NCBI GenBank assembly: GCA_011503125.2
Contig: WWBZ02000011.1
Span: 558,001-622,000, forward strand
Direction of reading: 5' to 3'
From: Botryosphaeria dothidea
Taxonomy: Eukaryota > Ascomycota > Dothideomycetes > Botryosphaeriales > Botryosphaeriaceae
Length of the DNA stretch: 64,000 nt
Shown piece by piece: positions 10,290 through 21,634 of this stretch. The position numbers and the translations under genes are program-made. The stretch's first letter is position 1; each line of letters opens with the position of its first letter. The notes beneath the pieces were generated by a model. The model saw only the letters and a list, made by a program, of their open reading frames with translations. It had not been told where the DNA came from and ran no database searches.

Positions 10290-11060
10290 TTAGTGCGCCT
10301 TCCCGTTCGCGCTGCCGTTCGCGCTGCCGTTCGCGGCTTTCTTAGCCTTCTCCTCCCTGAACTTCTTGAGGTTTTGCTCGACAGCCGTGTCGATCCGGCT
10401 CTTCAGTTCGGGGCGGTAGCCGAAGTGGAAGAGAACCTCGAGCCAGACAAAGAACGGCGCCAGGAACAGGGCCTGGACAATGTTATCCAGCAGCGCAGGA
10501 GCGCGGCCCTCAAACTTTCCGTGTCCGATAAACTGGGCAATCCACGCGACGACGTGTACCCCGATGGCGTAGTAGTTGACCGTCGCGCCGTACGTCGCCA
10601 GCAAGTGCTGGACCCCGGCGGTGCCAGCGAAGATCAGCGGCGCCAATAGACCTCCGGCGACAGGTTCCATCAAGATATAAAGAAAGGAATACAGAGCCGC
10701 GAAGCCGGTTCCAGCATTGAGCGGAAGGTTGGGGATCGACAACGCATCGGGGAGCGAGATAGCCGGGGTGTTCGCAAGCTATGGGCGCATGTTAGATGCC
10801 TTCGCTCTGGCAGCCGTGGTGTGAGCCTTACGAAGAGGAAAGCCGTCATCATAATCAGAGGCACACAGGTGATGTGAACACCGATGTTCACCTAGGTTGC
10901 GCCGTCAGCACCGAGAGGGAGAGCCTATGCCTGAGGCGTGGAATAGAAGCATACGGGGTTGTGGTGATAACTCCCATACTACAGCTAGAGTCAGCGCAAG
11001 CCGAGAGCGTGGTGTGATAGCTCTTACAAAAACGAGCTGCCGCTCGAGGTTGAGTGCCAT
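10290..11060 (-). CDS. MPO1: Mpo1-like 2-hydroxy fatty acid dioxygenase (DUF962)
   Basis: Four exons: 11060-11028, 10978-10955, 10891-10832 and 10778-10290, giving 201 aa. Introns are 49, 63 and 53 nt, all GT-AG. The DUF962/Mpo1 family is shown by the N-terminal LERQLVFYGSYHHNP and by IGVHITCVPL, whose His residues are the iron ligands in yeast Mpo1. Yeast Mpo1 is an ER membrane Fe(II) enzyme that shortens 2-hydroxy fatty acids in phytosphingosine breakdown by alpha-oxidation. Four hydrophobic segments are visible between residues about 25 and 150, then an Ala/Lys-rich cytosolic tail with repeated NGSA units and a KAH end. Exons 1-3 are tiny (33, 24 and 60 nt) but all splice in frame. It is divergent from RPB7, with 717 nt between them. 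Activity is inferred from the family. Confidence 0.9.
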
Positions 11061-11777
11061 GGTGGGTGGTTGGAGCGGGTATGCGCCGGATGCGGGTGTG
11101 AGAGGTGCACAAAGAAGAAGACCTCGAAGGATTTAATAGATGGCTACATCAAGCAGAAGCAAGCCAGGGTCCCGAGGTTGGTTAGTTCTCGACGACCAAG
11201 AAGAGAAGTGATCTCGCGACGGGAGGGAGAGCGTTGGAGGGGAAGCAAGCGAGGCCGATCCTAGCAGCTCCTACATCCGACGGATTCCACGTCCTACCGC
11301 GGGGCGTCACATGTGCTCGCGCAAAGCCCCGTTGCATCGCTGCGAAACACCCCCGGCCGAGAATCGCTGCCCGGCCCTGCAATCCGTTTCACTCGCACTG
11401 TCCTGTCCGCGGCGCGTCGTGCCAGGCATTGCCGGTCTCCAGAGGCGAGGGTTGAGGTTGAGCGTCCCGTCGCGTTGCTCGTCGTTGTGGTCGCGCGCGC
11501 ACCGGCAAAAAGGGCACGGCCTTCGCGCGCATGGAATATCGATACAGACCTAAGTAGCTCGAGCTCGACACCGCGACCTGGAGCGTCCACGCTCAACCCC
11601 TCCTCCCGCCCCACGCCGCTCTCTACTTCTACCACCCCGGCTGACATCCGGGCGTGTGCCACCCATTGCCCTTGGACCCGCTGTCCACCGGTGCCTACGC
11701 GCTGTCTCGATCGCGCCGCAACCCATATCGCTACGCACAACATTCTAGCCTGACCACCGCCGCGCCATACACCCACC
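11061..11777. promoter_or_regulatory. Divergent promoter region MPO1 / RPB7
   Basis: 717 nt between two start codons on opposite strands, so it must hold both promoters. I see no clear TATA box. The half next to RPB7 is C-rich on the plus strand, as in many fungal leaders. Confidence 0.6.
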
Positions 11778-12470
11778 ATGTTCTTCCTCCACGAGCTCGA
11801 GCGCACCATTACGCTCCATCCGTCCTTCCTGGGCCCCAACGTGCACGAATACATCGAGGACCGCCTGAAGCAGGATGTCGAGGGTATCCAGATCGAGAAC
11901 TACTACATCATCTGCGTGATGGACTCTCAAGACAAATCCGAGGGTCGCGTGCTGCCGGGCACCGGCTACATTGAGTACAACGTGCATTTCAAGGCCATTG
12001 TCTGGCGTCCGTTCAAGGGAGAGATCGTAAGTTGCGGGCTGGTCCTCGACCTCCAGGCAGCATTAACACGGACCTCTAGCTTGACGGCATCGTGTCCGCG
12101 GTCGTCGACTCTGGCTTCTTCGTAGACGTGGGCCCTTTGAACGTCTTCGTCGCCTCTAGTGTGCGTCTCCCCAGCGGCCCTCGAGCTTCCAATGGACAAA
12201 GAAGGGAATTAACAGGCAGCAGATGATCCCCAGCTCTATCAAGTACGACGGCAACGCCACCCCGCCTCAGTGGACGGACAACGCAGACCAAGTCATTGAG
12301 AAGGGCACGCATATCCGTGTGAAAATCAAGGGTATCCGTACCGAGCTAGGCAACATGTACGCGATTGCAACGATCAAGGAGGACTATCTTGGGTACGTCA
12401 ATAAATCTTATAACTTTCTGCAAGAAAACATTGATTCTAAGAAGCTGTTGTTAGCCCTCTCGGCGGTTGA
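11778..12470 (+). CDS. RPB7: RNA polymerase II subunit RPB7
   Basis: Four exons: 11778-12026, 12080-12160, 12220-12392 and 12455-12470, giving 172 aa, against 171 in yeast. Rpb7 pairs with Rpb4 to form the stalk of RNA polymerase II in the nucleus. The N-terminal RNP-like domain begins MFFLHELERTITLHPSFLGP, and the C-terminal OB/S1 fold contains LDGIVSAVVDSGFFVDVGPL and HIRVKIKGIRTE. The end was chosen by homology: fungal Rpb7 proteins end shortly after KEDYLG, and splicing to the 16-nt last exon gives KEDYLGPLGG and a stop. Without that splice the frame would run on for about 40 unrelated residues to 12519. The last exon is small enough to be missed by automatic prediction. Confidence 0.93.
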
Positions 12471-13087
12471 GTCTGCGAATGGAGGCACTGGGAGTTTAAA
12501 GGTAAAGCTTTATGGTTGAGTCTATACCCGGGAAGGATGGTTCGGAGCTTTGCGCAACACACGAACGAGGGCGCAGGAAGGCTACCATGTGGGATGAAAG
12601 CAGCCATATGGAGTGCTGGGGCTCATGGCCTTGCTCGCGCTTGTCCTATGGAGGATTCAGGCGGACAGCCGCGACTTTGACCAACGTGGCAATCTGTAGA
12701 ATACGAGTATGGCATGAACCGGTGGCCCGAGCTGCAGGGCTGGATGCGAATTACGGTAAAAGTCAAAAGACAGAAGCGGAGTCTTTGATCCCAAAAAGAG
12801 AACAGGCGAGTCGCCGCATGGAGTTCTCAATAGCGGTCTGGTCATCTCACCCAATAAAGCATTTTCTTGGCGCCAGCCTGCCCCAGAGCTAGCCAGACCG
12901 GTCCTTCCAGCATGCTTCGCAGCCGACAAGGTCCGCGTAGCTGAAACATATTTGCACCGTGTTGAAATCAGGAGCCCCGTCGCCCTCGTTTTCGCCGTTG
13001 GTCGCGCAAGACGGACGCCCGGGAATGCTGCACCTCCACGTCGTCCGCGTCTGAGCACCTCCACACACCCCACACGCCCGCGCCGCC
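12471..13087. other. Intergenic region RPB7 to dipeptidyl aminopeptidase
   Basis: 617 nt between two plus-strand genes: the RPB7 3' UTR followed by the promoter of the peptidase gene. No other feature is visible. Confidence 0.5.
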
Positions 13088-15927
13088 ATGTCCAAGGAGC
13101 GCGCCATCAACAACGAGGAGACGCAGCCCCTCACCAAGGAGGCCACCGACCTCCGCCAGTCGCAGGACGACCCGCGCCCCTCGACCGACACCGACTCCAC
13201 GACTTCTCTCGTCTTCGAAGGCATCAATGGCGCCTACAACAAGGATCAGTTGCCTGAGGCTTATTCCGACTTCAACTCAACCTCGCGCCGCCGCGAGGAA
13301 GAGTTCGACGTCGAGGATGGCCCCTACTACGGCGTGAGGCCTGCGGACAAGAAGCTGCGGCGGTGGATATGGATCCTCGGCGTCATCTGCATCGTCGGCT
13401 GGGTGTTCGCCCTGCTCGCCTTCCTTTCCAAGGGGTACTACAAACCTGCCTCGAGCAAACCACACGATCCGCAAGCGACGTCGTCGAGAGGGAATGGGAA
13501 GAAGGTCACACTGGATCAGGTCCTGAAGGGAGAATGGTCTGCGCAGCGGCACGACCTGTCTTGGATTTCTGGGCCAGGTGGCGAGGATGGTCTGTTGCTG
13601 GAGAAGGGCGGATCTACAAAAGGGTACCTTGTGTTGGAGGATGTCCATAACAGGGGAGGGAAGAATCTCGCGCCGAGTTCGACGGTGCTGATGAAGAATG
13701 GCGGGTTCTACGTTGGCGAGCGTTGGGTGGCTCCGTACGAGACCTGGCCGAGCCCGGATTTCAGGAAGGTATTGGTCATGTCGGAGAAGGAGCACAACTG
13801 GAGACATTCCTACTACGGACACTACTGGATTTTCGATGTCGAGTCGCAAACCGGCCAAGCCTTGGACCCCATGGATCCGGAAGGACGTATCCAGCTTGCC
13901 CAGTGGTCACCAAATTCGGATTCCATCGTCTTCACCAGAGAGAACAACATGTTCCTGCGCAGGCTTGACATTAGAACAGTCACACGGATCACCAATGATG
14001 GCGGCGAAGATCTCTTCTACGGAGTCCCTGACTGGGTGTACGAAGAGGAAGTCTTCGGAGGCAATAGTGCCACCTGGTGGTCCAAGGATGGCAAATACAT
14101 CGCATTCCTTCGGACGAACGAGTCGCTCGTTCCCACGTATCCTGTCCAGTACTTCATTTCCAGACCCAGCGGAACGGACCCTGCACCAGGCGAGGAAAAT
14201 TACCCTGAAGTACGGGAAATCAAGTATCCCAAGGCTGGAGCACCGAATCCTATCGTTAACCTGCAGTTCTTTGACATTCTCAAGAATGAGGTCTTCTCCG
14301 TCGACATCAGCGATGATTTTGCTGACGATGACCGTCTTATCACGGAAGTGGTTTGGGCTGGAGGCAAGCAGGTGCTCGTCAGGGAAACTAACCGTGTGAG
14401 CGATCTACTTCGGATGACGCTAATTGATGTTGAGAAACGATCTGGACAAACTGTGCGGATAGACGATGTGAACAAGCTTGACGGAGGGTGGATGGAGGTT
14501 TCCCATACTACCACCTACATCCCTGCGGATCCTAAGAATGGTCGCCCGTATGATGGATATATTGACACCGTCATCCATAATGGATACGATCACCTCGGAT
14601 ACTTTACGCCCATGGATGCCAAGAATCCCATTCTTCTCACTGAGGGCAATTGGGAGGTCGTGGACGCTCCGTCTGCCGTTGATCTCAAGAAGAACTACGT
14701 CTACTACGTGTCGACGAGGGAAAGCTCAATCCAACGTCATGTCTACCGTGTCAAGCTCGATGGTAGCGGGACCGAAGCTCTTACGAACACCGAAATAGAA
14801 GGCTACTACGATGCCAAGTTCTCAACCGGCGGAGGCTACGCACTGCTTTCCTACCAAGGCCCTGGTATCCCCTGGCAGAAAGTCATCAGCACTCCCAGTG
14901 CTCCAGAACCATATGAAAGCCTTGTCGAGGACAACCCGTTGCTCTCCAAGAAGGCACGGGAACACGAGCTCCCCATCCTCTCCTACACCACGATGACGGT
15001 CGACAACGTGGAGCTGAACATCGTCGAGTACCGCCCGCCCCACTTCGACAAGAACAAGAAATACCCCGTCCTCTTCCACATGTACAACGGACCCGGCAGC
15101 CAGCAAGTCAACAAGAAATTCAGCGTCGATTTCTCCTCCTACATGGCCTCCTCGCTCGGCTACATCGTCGTCACGCTCGACGGGCGCGGCACCGGCTACC
15201 TCGGGCGCGCCGCGCGCACCATCGTGCGCGGCAAGCTCGGCTACTACGAAGCCCATGACCAGATCTCGGCCGCCAAGGTCTGGGCGTCGAAGTCGTACGT
15301 CGACGAGAAGAAGATGGCCATCTGGGGGTGGAGCTACGGCGGCTTCATGGCGCTGAAGGTCCTCGAGCAGGACGCCGGCCGGACGTTCCGCTACGGCATG
15401 GCCGTCGCGCCCGTCACCGACTGGCGCTACTACGACTCCATCTACACCGAGCGCTACATGAGCACCCCGCAGCTCAACCCGGACGGCTACCAGGTGGCGA
15501 CCGTCACCAACGCGACGGCGCTGGCGCAGAACGTCCGGTTCCTGCTGATGCACGGCGTCGCGGACGACAACGTGCACATGCAGAATTCGCTGTGGCTGCT
15601 GGACCGCCTGGACCTGGCGGGCGTCGAGAACTACGATGTCCACGTTTTCCCGGATTCGGATCATAGCATTTACTTCCACAATGCGAACAAGATCGTTTAT
15701 GATAGTAAGTCATCTTCTTCCCCCCCTGGGCTTTGAAGTTTCCCATGTGTCCTCGCCAAAAGAGAAGAGAACTGACAGTCATTCCTCTTTCAGAGCTGAG
15801 CACCTGGCTCATCAACGCGTTTAACGGCGAGTGGCTGCGCACCGACGATCCGGTACCGATATCAAACGACGTGGTGCGTGAGCGGGATGGTGAGGATGAG
15901 GACGGTCTGCAGTTCGTGAAAGCATAA
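13088..15927 (+). CDS. dapB: Dipeptidyl aminopeptidase B (vacuolar type II membrane serine peptidase)
   Basis: Exons 13088-15704 and 15794-15927 give 916 aa. This is a family S9B (DPP IV-like) peptidase that removes X-Pro and X-Ala dipeptides. The cytosolic N-terminal tail of about 90 residues is followed by one membrane helix (about 93-113, [20 protein letters not shown]). A beta-propeller (about 170-620) and an alpha/beta-hydrolase domain come next. The catalytic triad is visible: Ser749 in GWSYGG, Asp in VADDNVH (826 or 827) and His859 in DSDHSIYF. The active-site Glu pair motif DWVYEEEVF is also present. Type II topology and length match fungal DapB/yeast Dap2, which reside in the vacuole membrane. 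The last exon restores the [15 protein letters not shown] end typical of the family. Retention of the intron would replace the last 44 residues with 10 others. Confidence 0.95.
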
Positions 15928-16101
15928 GTTGAAGCATTTTGTACGAACAGTTTTTACTACGTTTGCATTCTTATAGGGAATGGGCGTTCATTTGGGTTTT
16001 CTGTAAACGTATCGAAGAGGGAGAGAGAGAGAGACACACGTCAATACCCGTTTGTACAGCATGGTAGCGGTATGAATGCCGATTCCGCAGGCTTCTGGAG
16101 A

Positions 16102-16120
16102 GCATAATTTTTAATTATGC
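16102..16120. repeat. Perfect 8-bp palindrome with 3-nt loop
   Basis: The arms GCATAATT and AATTATGC flank TTT, about 175 nt downstream of the dapB stop. It could form a hairpin in the 3' UTR, but AT-rich palindromes of this size also occur by chance. Confidence 0.6.
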
Positions 16121-16182
16121 TAATGGTTGTAAGCTTTAGGCGGGCTTTGGTCTACGTGTGGTTCACTGAAAATGTGCTACCA

Positions 16183-16210
16183 ATCTATCTATCTATCTAT
16201 TTATCTATCT
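16183..16210. repeat. ATCT tetranucleotide microsatellite
   Basis: Seven tetranucleotide units with one T-for-C change in the middle. Confidence 0.9.
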
Positions 16211-16304
16211 GTCAGCAATTGAGGTATAGTGCTTCTTGCGTTCGGCTTATGCGGACTGACCGGCGTCGCAAGCGTTATTGCAGCGTGCCCCTAATGTGGG
16301 AAGT

Positions 16305-16371
16305 AGAAGCATTCATCCAGACGTAAGTGTCTCGCAAGATCGATTACACTTGAATACGGATGAATGCTTCT
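16305..16371. repeat. Inverted repeat, 14-bp perfect arms with 39-nt loop
   Basis: AGAAGCATTCATCC at 16305-16318 is the exact reverse complement of 16358-16371. The pairing continues outward imperfectly for about six more bases (GGGAA against TTCCCC with one indel). It lies in the gene-poor stretch after dapB. Confidence 0.8.
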
Positions 16372-19021
16372 ATTCCCCACGCGTTGGTCCTTACCTATAG
16401 ATGTGGTCACTTGCACCACACGGTTCGCACAAGCCGAGCTTGAGAAGCATTGTATGGACTTTTTGTCTAACATGTTCTTGCTCGGGGCGATCGAAGTATA
16501 AAATGCAAACACTTTCAACGGACAGTTCCAGTTCAAGCATAGCAAAGCACTGGCACTGAAAGGACAAAGTAATTCAATACAAATGTAGTTGCATTAAGCT
16601 ACACAAAGGAGCTCGTCTTAGCTTCGCCGTCTCCCGATCCTACGAAGAGTAATCGCAACAGCTACTGGTCACCAGCACTCCGCAGAAGTGCGAGCTCCCC
16701 TCAGATCGCTGGTGTCCCTCCTCTTGCCGTCCATCAGCATGAACGCTTTCCGTACCTTTCAGCCATGGTTCTCTTGCGAATCCAAGAATTGCCAGAACGC
16801 CGGGGAAATCCAGAAAGAGTAGTGCACATTCGCCAAGTCCAGGTTGTTTTTTTCGTGTTGTTTTCCGCGTTTGTGTGCCAGAGAAAAGCCCGTCAATGAC
16901 AGTTTGCCAAATATGCCGCCAGGAATTTGAGGTCTCAAAACACAACGCTGGTAAGAAGCTAAAAAAGGATGTACAAGAAAAATCCAAGAACAGTCGTTCT
17001 ATCCAGGTATGTCGTTAAAAAGATCCCTCAAAGGCTAGTTAATCGGTATAAACGGTGATGATCATGCGGTAATAGCTAAACGTCCGATACTTTTGTCCTT
17101 TACGTTAAGTCCTTTGGGCCGAACACGAGCGGCCGTTACCAGGGAAAATTCAGAATCAAACAGACACGTTTGGAGAACACGAGCTCCAGGAAAACGGTAC
17201 GGAGACACGAGCTCCGGGGTAAAAATTCGACGCGTGCGTGTGGCTTGGCAGTCGGGGAATGGTTTAAAGGAGGGCTTTGGAAGCCGAAGAGCCGGTCTCA
17301 AGAGGAGAAAACGCCGCTACGAAGGTGCGCAGGTTATTACGAGGATTGAGGGAAGGCTTTAAATGGTATACGCGATGACGGCGTCACGAGCGCCGGAGCA
17401 CCAATAAATAAGGCGAAGTGAGCTCGAGGGGACCTGCGCTTGTGAGCAACGACAGATGGGGTTCGTGTCAGCAGCAGCAAGTCAGTGTTCTCTCGAGGGC
17501 GTAATGTTGTTTCGGCAGGTTTTTTTTTTTTTTTCAGAGCAGGAAGGGCGGAGGTGGGTTTGAGTGGCAGAATGGTAGACGAGTACGCGACGATGATATA
17601 CCGAGAAGCAGTCGACTCCAAAGGCGATGCGAGGAAGGAGTGTGGAAGAGGAAGTGCCAAGGTGCGATGCGAAAGGCGATCAATGTACTGCGGTACGATC
17701 CATGGAAAAGGGCCCCAGTCCAAGAAGAATTACTGGCGAAAGCAAAAGAAAAGGAAGGCGATGCCACGAGCGAAGAGGCGAAGAGCGGGTGGGTATATAT
17801 ATTTCGAAAGGGGCGGCCCGTGCGAGGTGTGGTGACCGGTCATGAGGACTGTACGTACATGCCGTGGCGCCACCGGAACATGACGTAGAATGACCAGATC
17901 AGAGCTACACAACTAAACCTCGAGTGACCACGGGTCTGAAAAATGGCGTGGCCATTCATGGCTGCGCGGATTTTGCGTGCAGCTTGTGACGGTGCCCAAC
18001 AGAAAGCGAGACAAGGGAGCCTGATCGGGATGATGTGGAGTTGCCATGCTGGACGAGGCTACTGCACACGATTATAGCAGGCTGTGCCTGATGGGTGGCA
18101 TCTTCGTTCCCAAACCAGTGGCCATCTCGCAGAGAATGTCCAAGAACACACCCTAGAACAATGCGCATACACTCACGCCGATGGAAAGCCATGATTACCA
18201 AAGAACCGCTCAAAGAATACTTATTTTTCGACAGCTCTCAAGGCGCAGGGGCTCCACACCTCGTAAGCGCAGCAGGTGAGAGCTGTATTCTGAAGTATTT
18301 CGAAGTACTTCCCCGCACGACGCAAGCACTCAGCTGGCAAGGGGCTGCGCTACTCGTGCCGCGCGAAAAACATGGACTAAGGAGCCCGACCGCTAGGAAC
18401 AGCATCGCCATCCCTCCATTTTCCTGCGGGGTTGAAGCAGTCGCCGAGATGTGATTGCTTTCATCAGTCTCCTGAATCATACACCCGCATCGTTACTTCA
18501 GCTCCCCTTGCATACTCGTGATTGCAGCTGCAATACGTCAAGACCCACGATTTCTTTGTTCTTGTGCGACATGAACAAATGGCACAGATATCAACCTGGG
18601 GGAGAGATGGTTCACTTCACCATACTAGCTGAGACTTCCGGTAGAGAAATGTGAATCTGTATCTTATTCATGAAAACCGTTAGACACATGCATGCATTTG
18701 ATCATACAACCAACTCCAACCGCTTACGCTGAAGAAAATACCAAATATAAGTTTCGCCGCCACAAAAAGCGAAGAACGAAGCCCACCCATAGCACGTACA
18801 ATCCAAGAGAAAAAAAAAGTAAAGCTCTCCTCACAATATCCAATTCGCCCCAAAGCCCTCGACATGCGTCATACATCATAACGTCCTCACATTCAGCCGT
18901 ATCTCCAAAACTCCATTGAAACCTCATTCCGGACCTATCTTCTCCCCTTCGAACCGACTCGTCGTTGCTGCTTAATCCGTCCCAAGGGCCGAACTGAAGG
19001 TAGTTCCAGCCTCAGTAACAC

Positions 19022-19817
19022 TCATCTTGCCGGCTCGACCTTCTTGTCCTCGACATCCGGACTCAGCAGGCCGGCCGCGGCAAAATCCTCGACCGAGGGG
19101 CCCTGCGGTATGTCCACGAGCACTGCCGGATCGCTTTTCCGGGATTTGAGGAGCGCGGTGCGGTTCTGTAGAACAATCAAAGAAGCAAATAAGTAAAAAG
19201 TTATACAACTTTTGCAATCCCGAACACACAATGCAAACATTATGAAACGAAAACAGGCAGAGAGACGATGCGAAGGTGGTCTCTGCACTACACGCGTCTG
19301 CTTCAATGTCTCACACGACAGCAAAACACCACGCGCCCTAGGAAAGAAGACTCAAGGAAAAGAATCCCGCAAAAAGTTGCAAGATGATCTCACAGGAAAA
19401 CAACAACTCCCCTGTTTCCCCCTCTCGAGATTGCAGAAGAGAACAAAAAAAAAAACTCACCTCACCACCCTCAATCAAGCCAAACTCCTCTAACACCTCG
19501 ACCTCCCTCGCCAAATGATCCGGACTGCTCCCCTGCCTCTGCGGCTGCTGCTTCTCCGGACCACCACCAAAACTCCCCCTCCCCGCCTTATTGTTCCCCC
19601 AACTGCCCTTCCGCAGCATGACCTTGTCGGGCGACGTGGGGGTGCCGTCGATCTCGACGGGGCTGGCGTTGATGGCGGGCGTCGAGGTGTCGAGGTGCGC
19701 GACGATGGAGCCGCGAATGCGCGTGCTCGGGGTGGGCGTTTTCGCGCCTTCGGTGTTGGTCGCGGGAGGGTCGGCGGCGGGGGGGTTGTTGCGGGGTGAT
19801 GATGTTGATGATGCCAT
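19022..19817 (-). CDS. Uncharacterised small protein, 166 aa
   Basis: Exons 19817-19461 and 19165-19022, joined across a 295-nt GT-AG intron in phase 0. I do not recognise the family. The N-terminal 45 residues are Ser/Pro/Asn-rich and disordered. The middle has a conserved-looking block (RIRGSIVAHLDT, then VMLRKGSWG). The join gives EVLEEFGLIEGGE followed by NRTALLKSRKS. The C terminus is VDIPQGPSVEDFAAAGLLSP and a charged tail. No signal peptide or membrane helix is present. The intron is long for this genome and is flanked by a T-rich donor-side tract; I saw no snoRNA boxes in it. The protein-like character of both exons and the clean splice support a real gene. Confidence 0.6.
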
Positions 19818-21634
19818 GGGGGGATGTGCACGTGCGCGAGTGTGGGGCTTGGGCTTTGGAGGGGGGGAAACAAAAAGGTATGCTAGAGTTATGTATGCGT
19901 GGGTGTACGTGCGCGAGGCGTGGGTGTTGTGTCTATTGTCTTGGCTCTGAGTGGTAGGGAAATGACGCTGCTGCTGCTCAGGTGGCGTGTGGATGTCGAT
20001 GTGGCGGAGGATTAGGTTTTGGTTCGGCGGGGTTCAGAGAGGACAGGTGATCCAAAAATTGGTTGAACGAGCAGCAGCAGGCAGCCGTTTCATGAAAAAA
20101 AAAAAGTGGAAGAGAGGGAGGAAACACGAGCAATAAGGCTAGTTCGGTGCCTCAGGAAGAAGGAACCCGGCAAGCCTACACGTGAACAGGGTGTGCAAGA
20201 AGACTAATTCACTGCAGGGGAAACGATGCGAGCGTGAGGGGGACACACCGAGGTCTTCTCGAAAGGCCAGAGTTTGTATAGAGTCGTAGGAAGCGATAAG
20301 CCGTCTGCGTTGTGGCAATTTAGGGCAAACGACCGGCGGAAACGTACGTATGGCGATATAATTTATTTATATACTGATATAGTCTCCACACGGCGGCGGC
20401 GCATCCCGCCGGCTCAGCTGGCGTTGGGGCAAAACGAGGTGGAAAAACTTGGAGCGCAAGCGTCAAGGGCGCGGCGGAGGCAACGGCGATGACCGAAGAC
20501 GACGGGAACCGGTCAGGCTTGTGCTACTGCTGCCTTGCCCTGCGCGTTCTTGCCCGCAGCGGGCAGAGAAAGCGTCGAGGAGAGCAGAAAATAGTACGCA
20601 GCAGCTAGCCGGAACTGGAGGCGGGCAGATCCACCGGAAAACTCGGCCGGTCAGCGGCGTGCTGAGGACGGGGAAAGCAGAGGGAATGGCCGGGCCTGGG
20701 CACTCTGGTGATGATGAGACACGCGAGCGTGGCTGAGCAGGCAGAGAGCGCACACCAGACAGACAGCAAAGCACCACCCTCGTCTCAACCAGCTTAGGGC
20801 GCGACACCCATCGGCCGGTCGTGCCCGAGGTTTCAGCTGCTTGGGCCCAGGTGAGATGGATACCTTCTGGCGACTACGCGGCACAGCATGCCTCTCTGTA
20901 CCCACCACCCGCAAAAATAGCATCCTCGTAAGCGCTCGATTACGACCGCGTTTTCTGTCTATCAACGTGACTACCTAGAGGGCACATCTCTCGTGGCGAG
21001 TGAGGCTGAGCAGCCCATCTGCTTCTCCGCTGCTCCCCTCCAGTTGGTCACACCGTGAACCAGGCGTAGCCCTGCCACCTCCCCTCACCTTTCCCCCCTG
21101 CCCCCTTCAATGCCTTTTGGGAAAGAAGTAGAATCCGCAAAAAAAAACAAAAAAGAGAAAAGAAACAAAGGACGAGCAGCAACCAAACGGGAAGCCAACG
21201 CATCGCAGAATGCAGCGGCCGTGAAAGTAAAGTCCGCAAAAACTAGAGTACACATTAAATGTCGGCGGTTGTGGTATCATGAACAAAGCCCAGGAAGAGA
21301 GGTCCGCCAACAAACCTTTTACCTGTGCCCCATCAACGCTAAGCGAAAACGACTGGAAAAGGAGATTGTGAGAGTGCTCGCAGACGAGAGTTGTCGAGGG
21401 TGGGGTGCAGGAAAGAAAATGCAAGATGAGTGAAACAGGCAACGCCTGCATAGATGCAACCCATAAAGCGCGCTTCATGTGTGAATCGTATGCCAGCAGA
21501 ATGATCGACAAGAACTGAACTGTAAGAGAAAAATAACCCCGAAAATACGCCTGGTGCGCCTTGCCGAGGAGCCCGCTCGCATTTGTACATTCGCTCATTA
21601 GAAAAACCAGAATCAGACCATCACCACCTCAAGC
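19818..21634. other. 1.8-kb intergenic region
   Basis: It holds the promoter of the 166-aa gene and the 3' flank of RAX2. Open frames here overlap on several strands and lack credible products. No RNA gene or repeat was recognised. Confidence 0.5.

Larger units (their letters stand above)
15928..19021. other. 3.1-kb gene-poor region
   Basis: No coding region with credible composition or start was found on either strand. It contains a short palindrome (16102-16120), a CTAT microsatellite (16183-16210), a longer inverted repeat (16305-16371) and a T-tract near 17519-17534. The first 200-300 nt should be the dapB 3' UTR. Unannotated non-coding RNA or a degenerate element cannot be excluded. Confidence 0.5.

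Noticed and set aside
14822..15679. 285-codon open frame antisense to the peptidase domain of dapB
   Set aside because: It lies wholly opposite a well-conserved coding region with strong GC bias at third positions, which opens antisense frames. The product has no recognisable domain.
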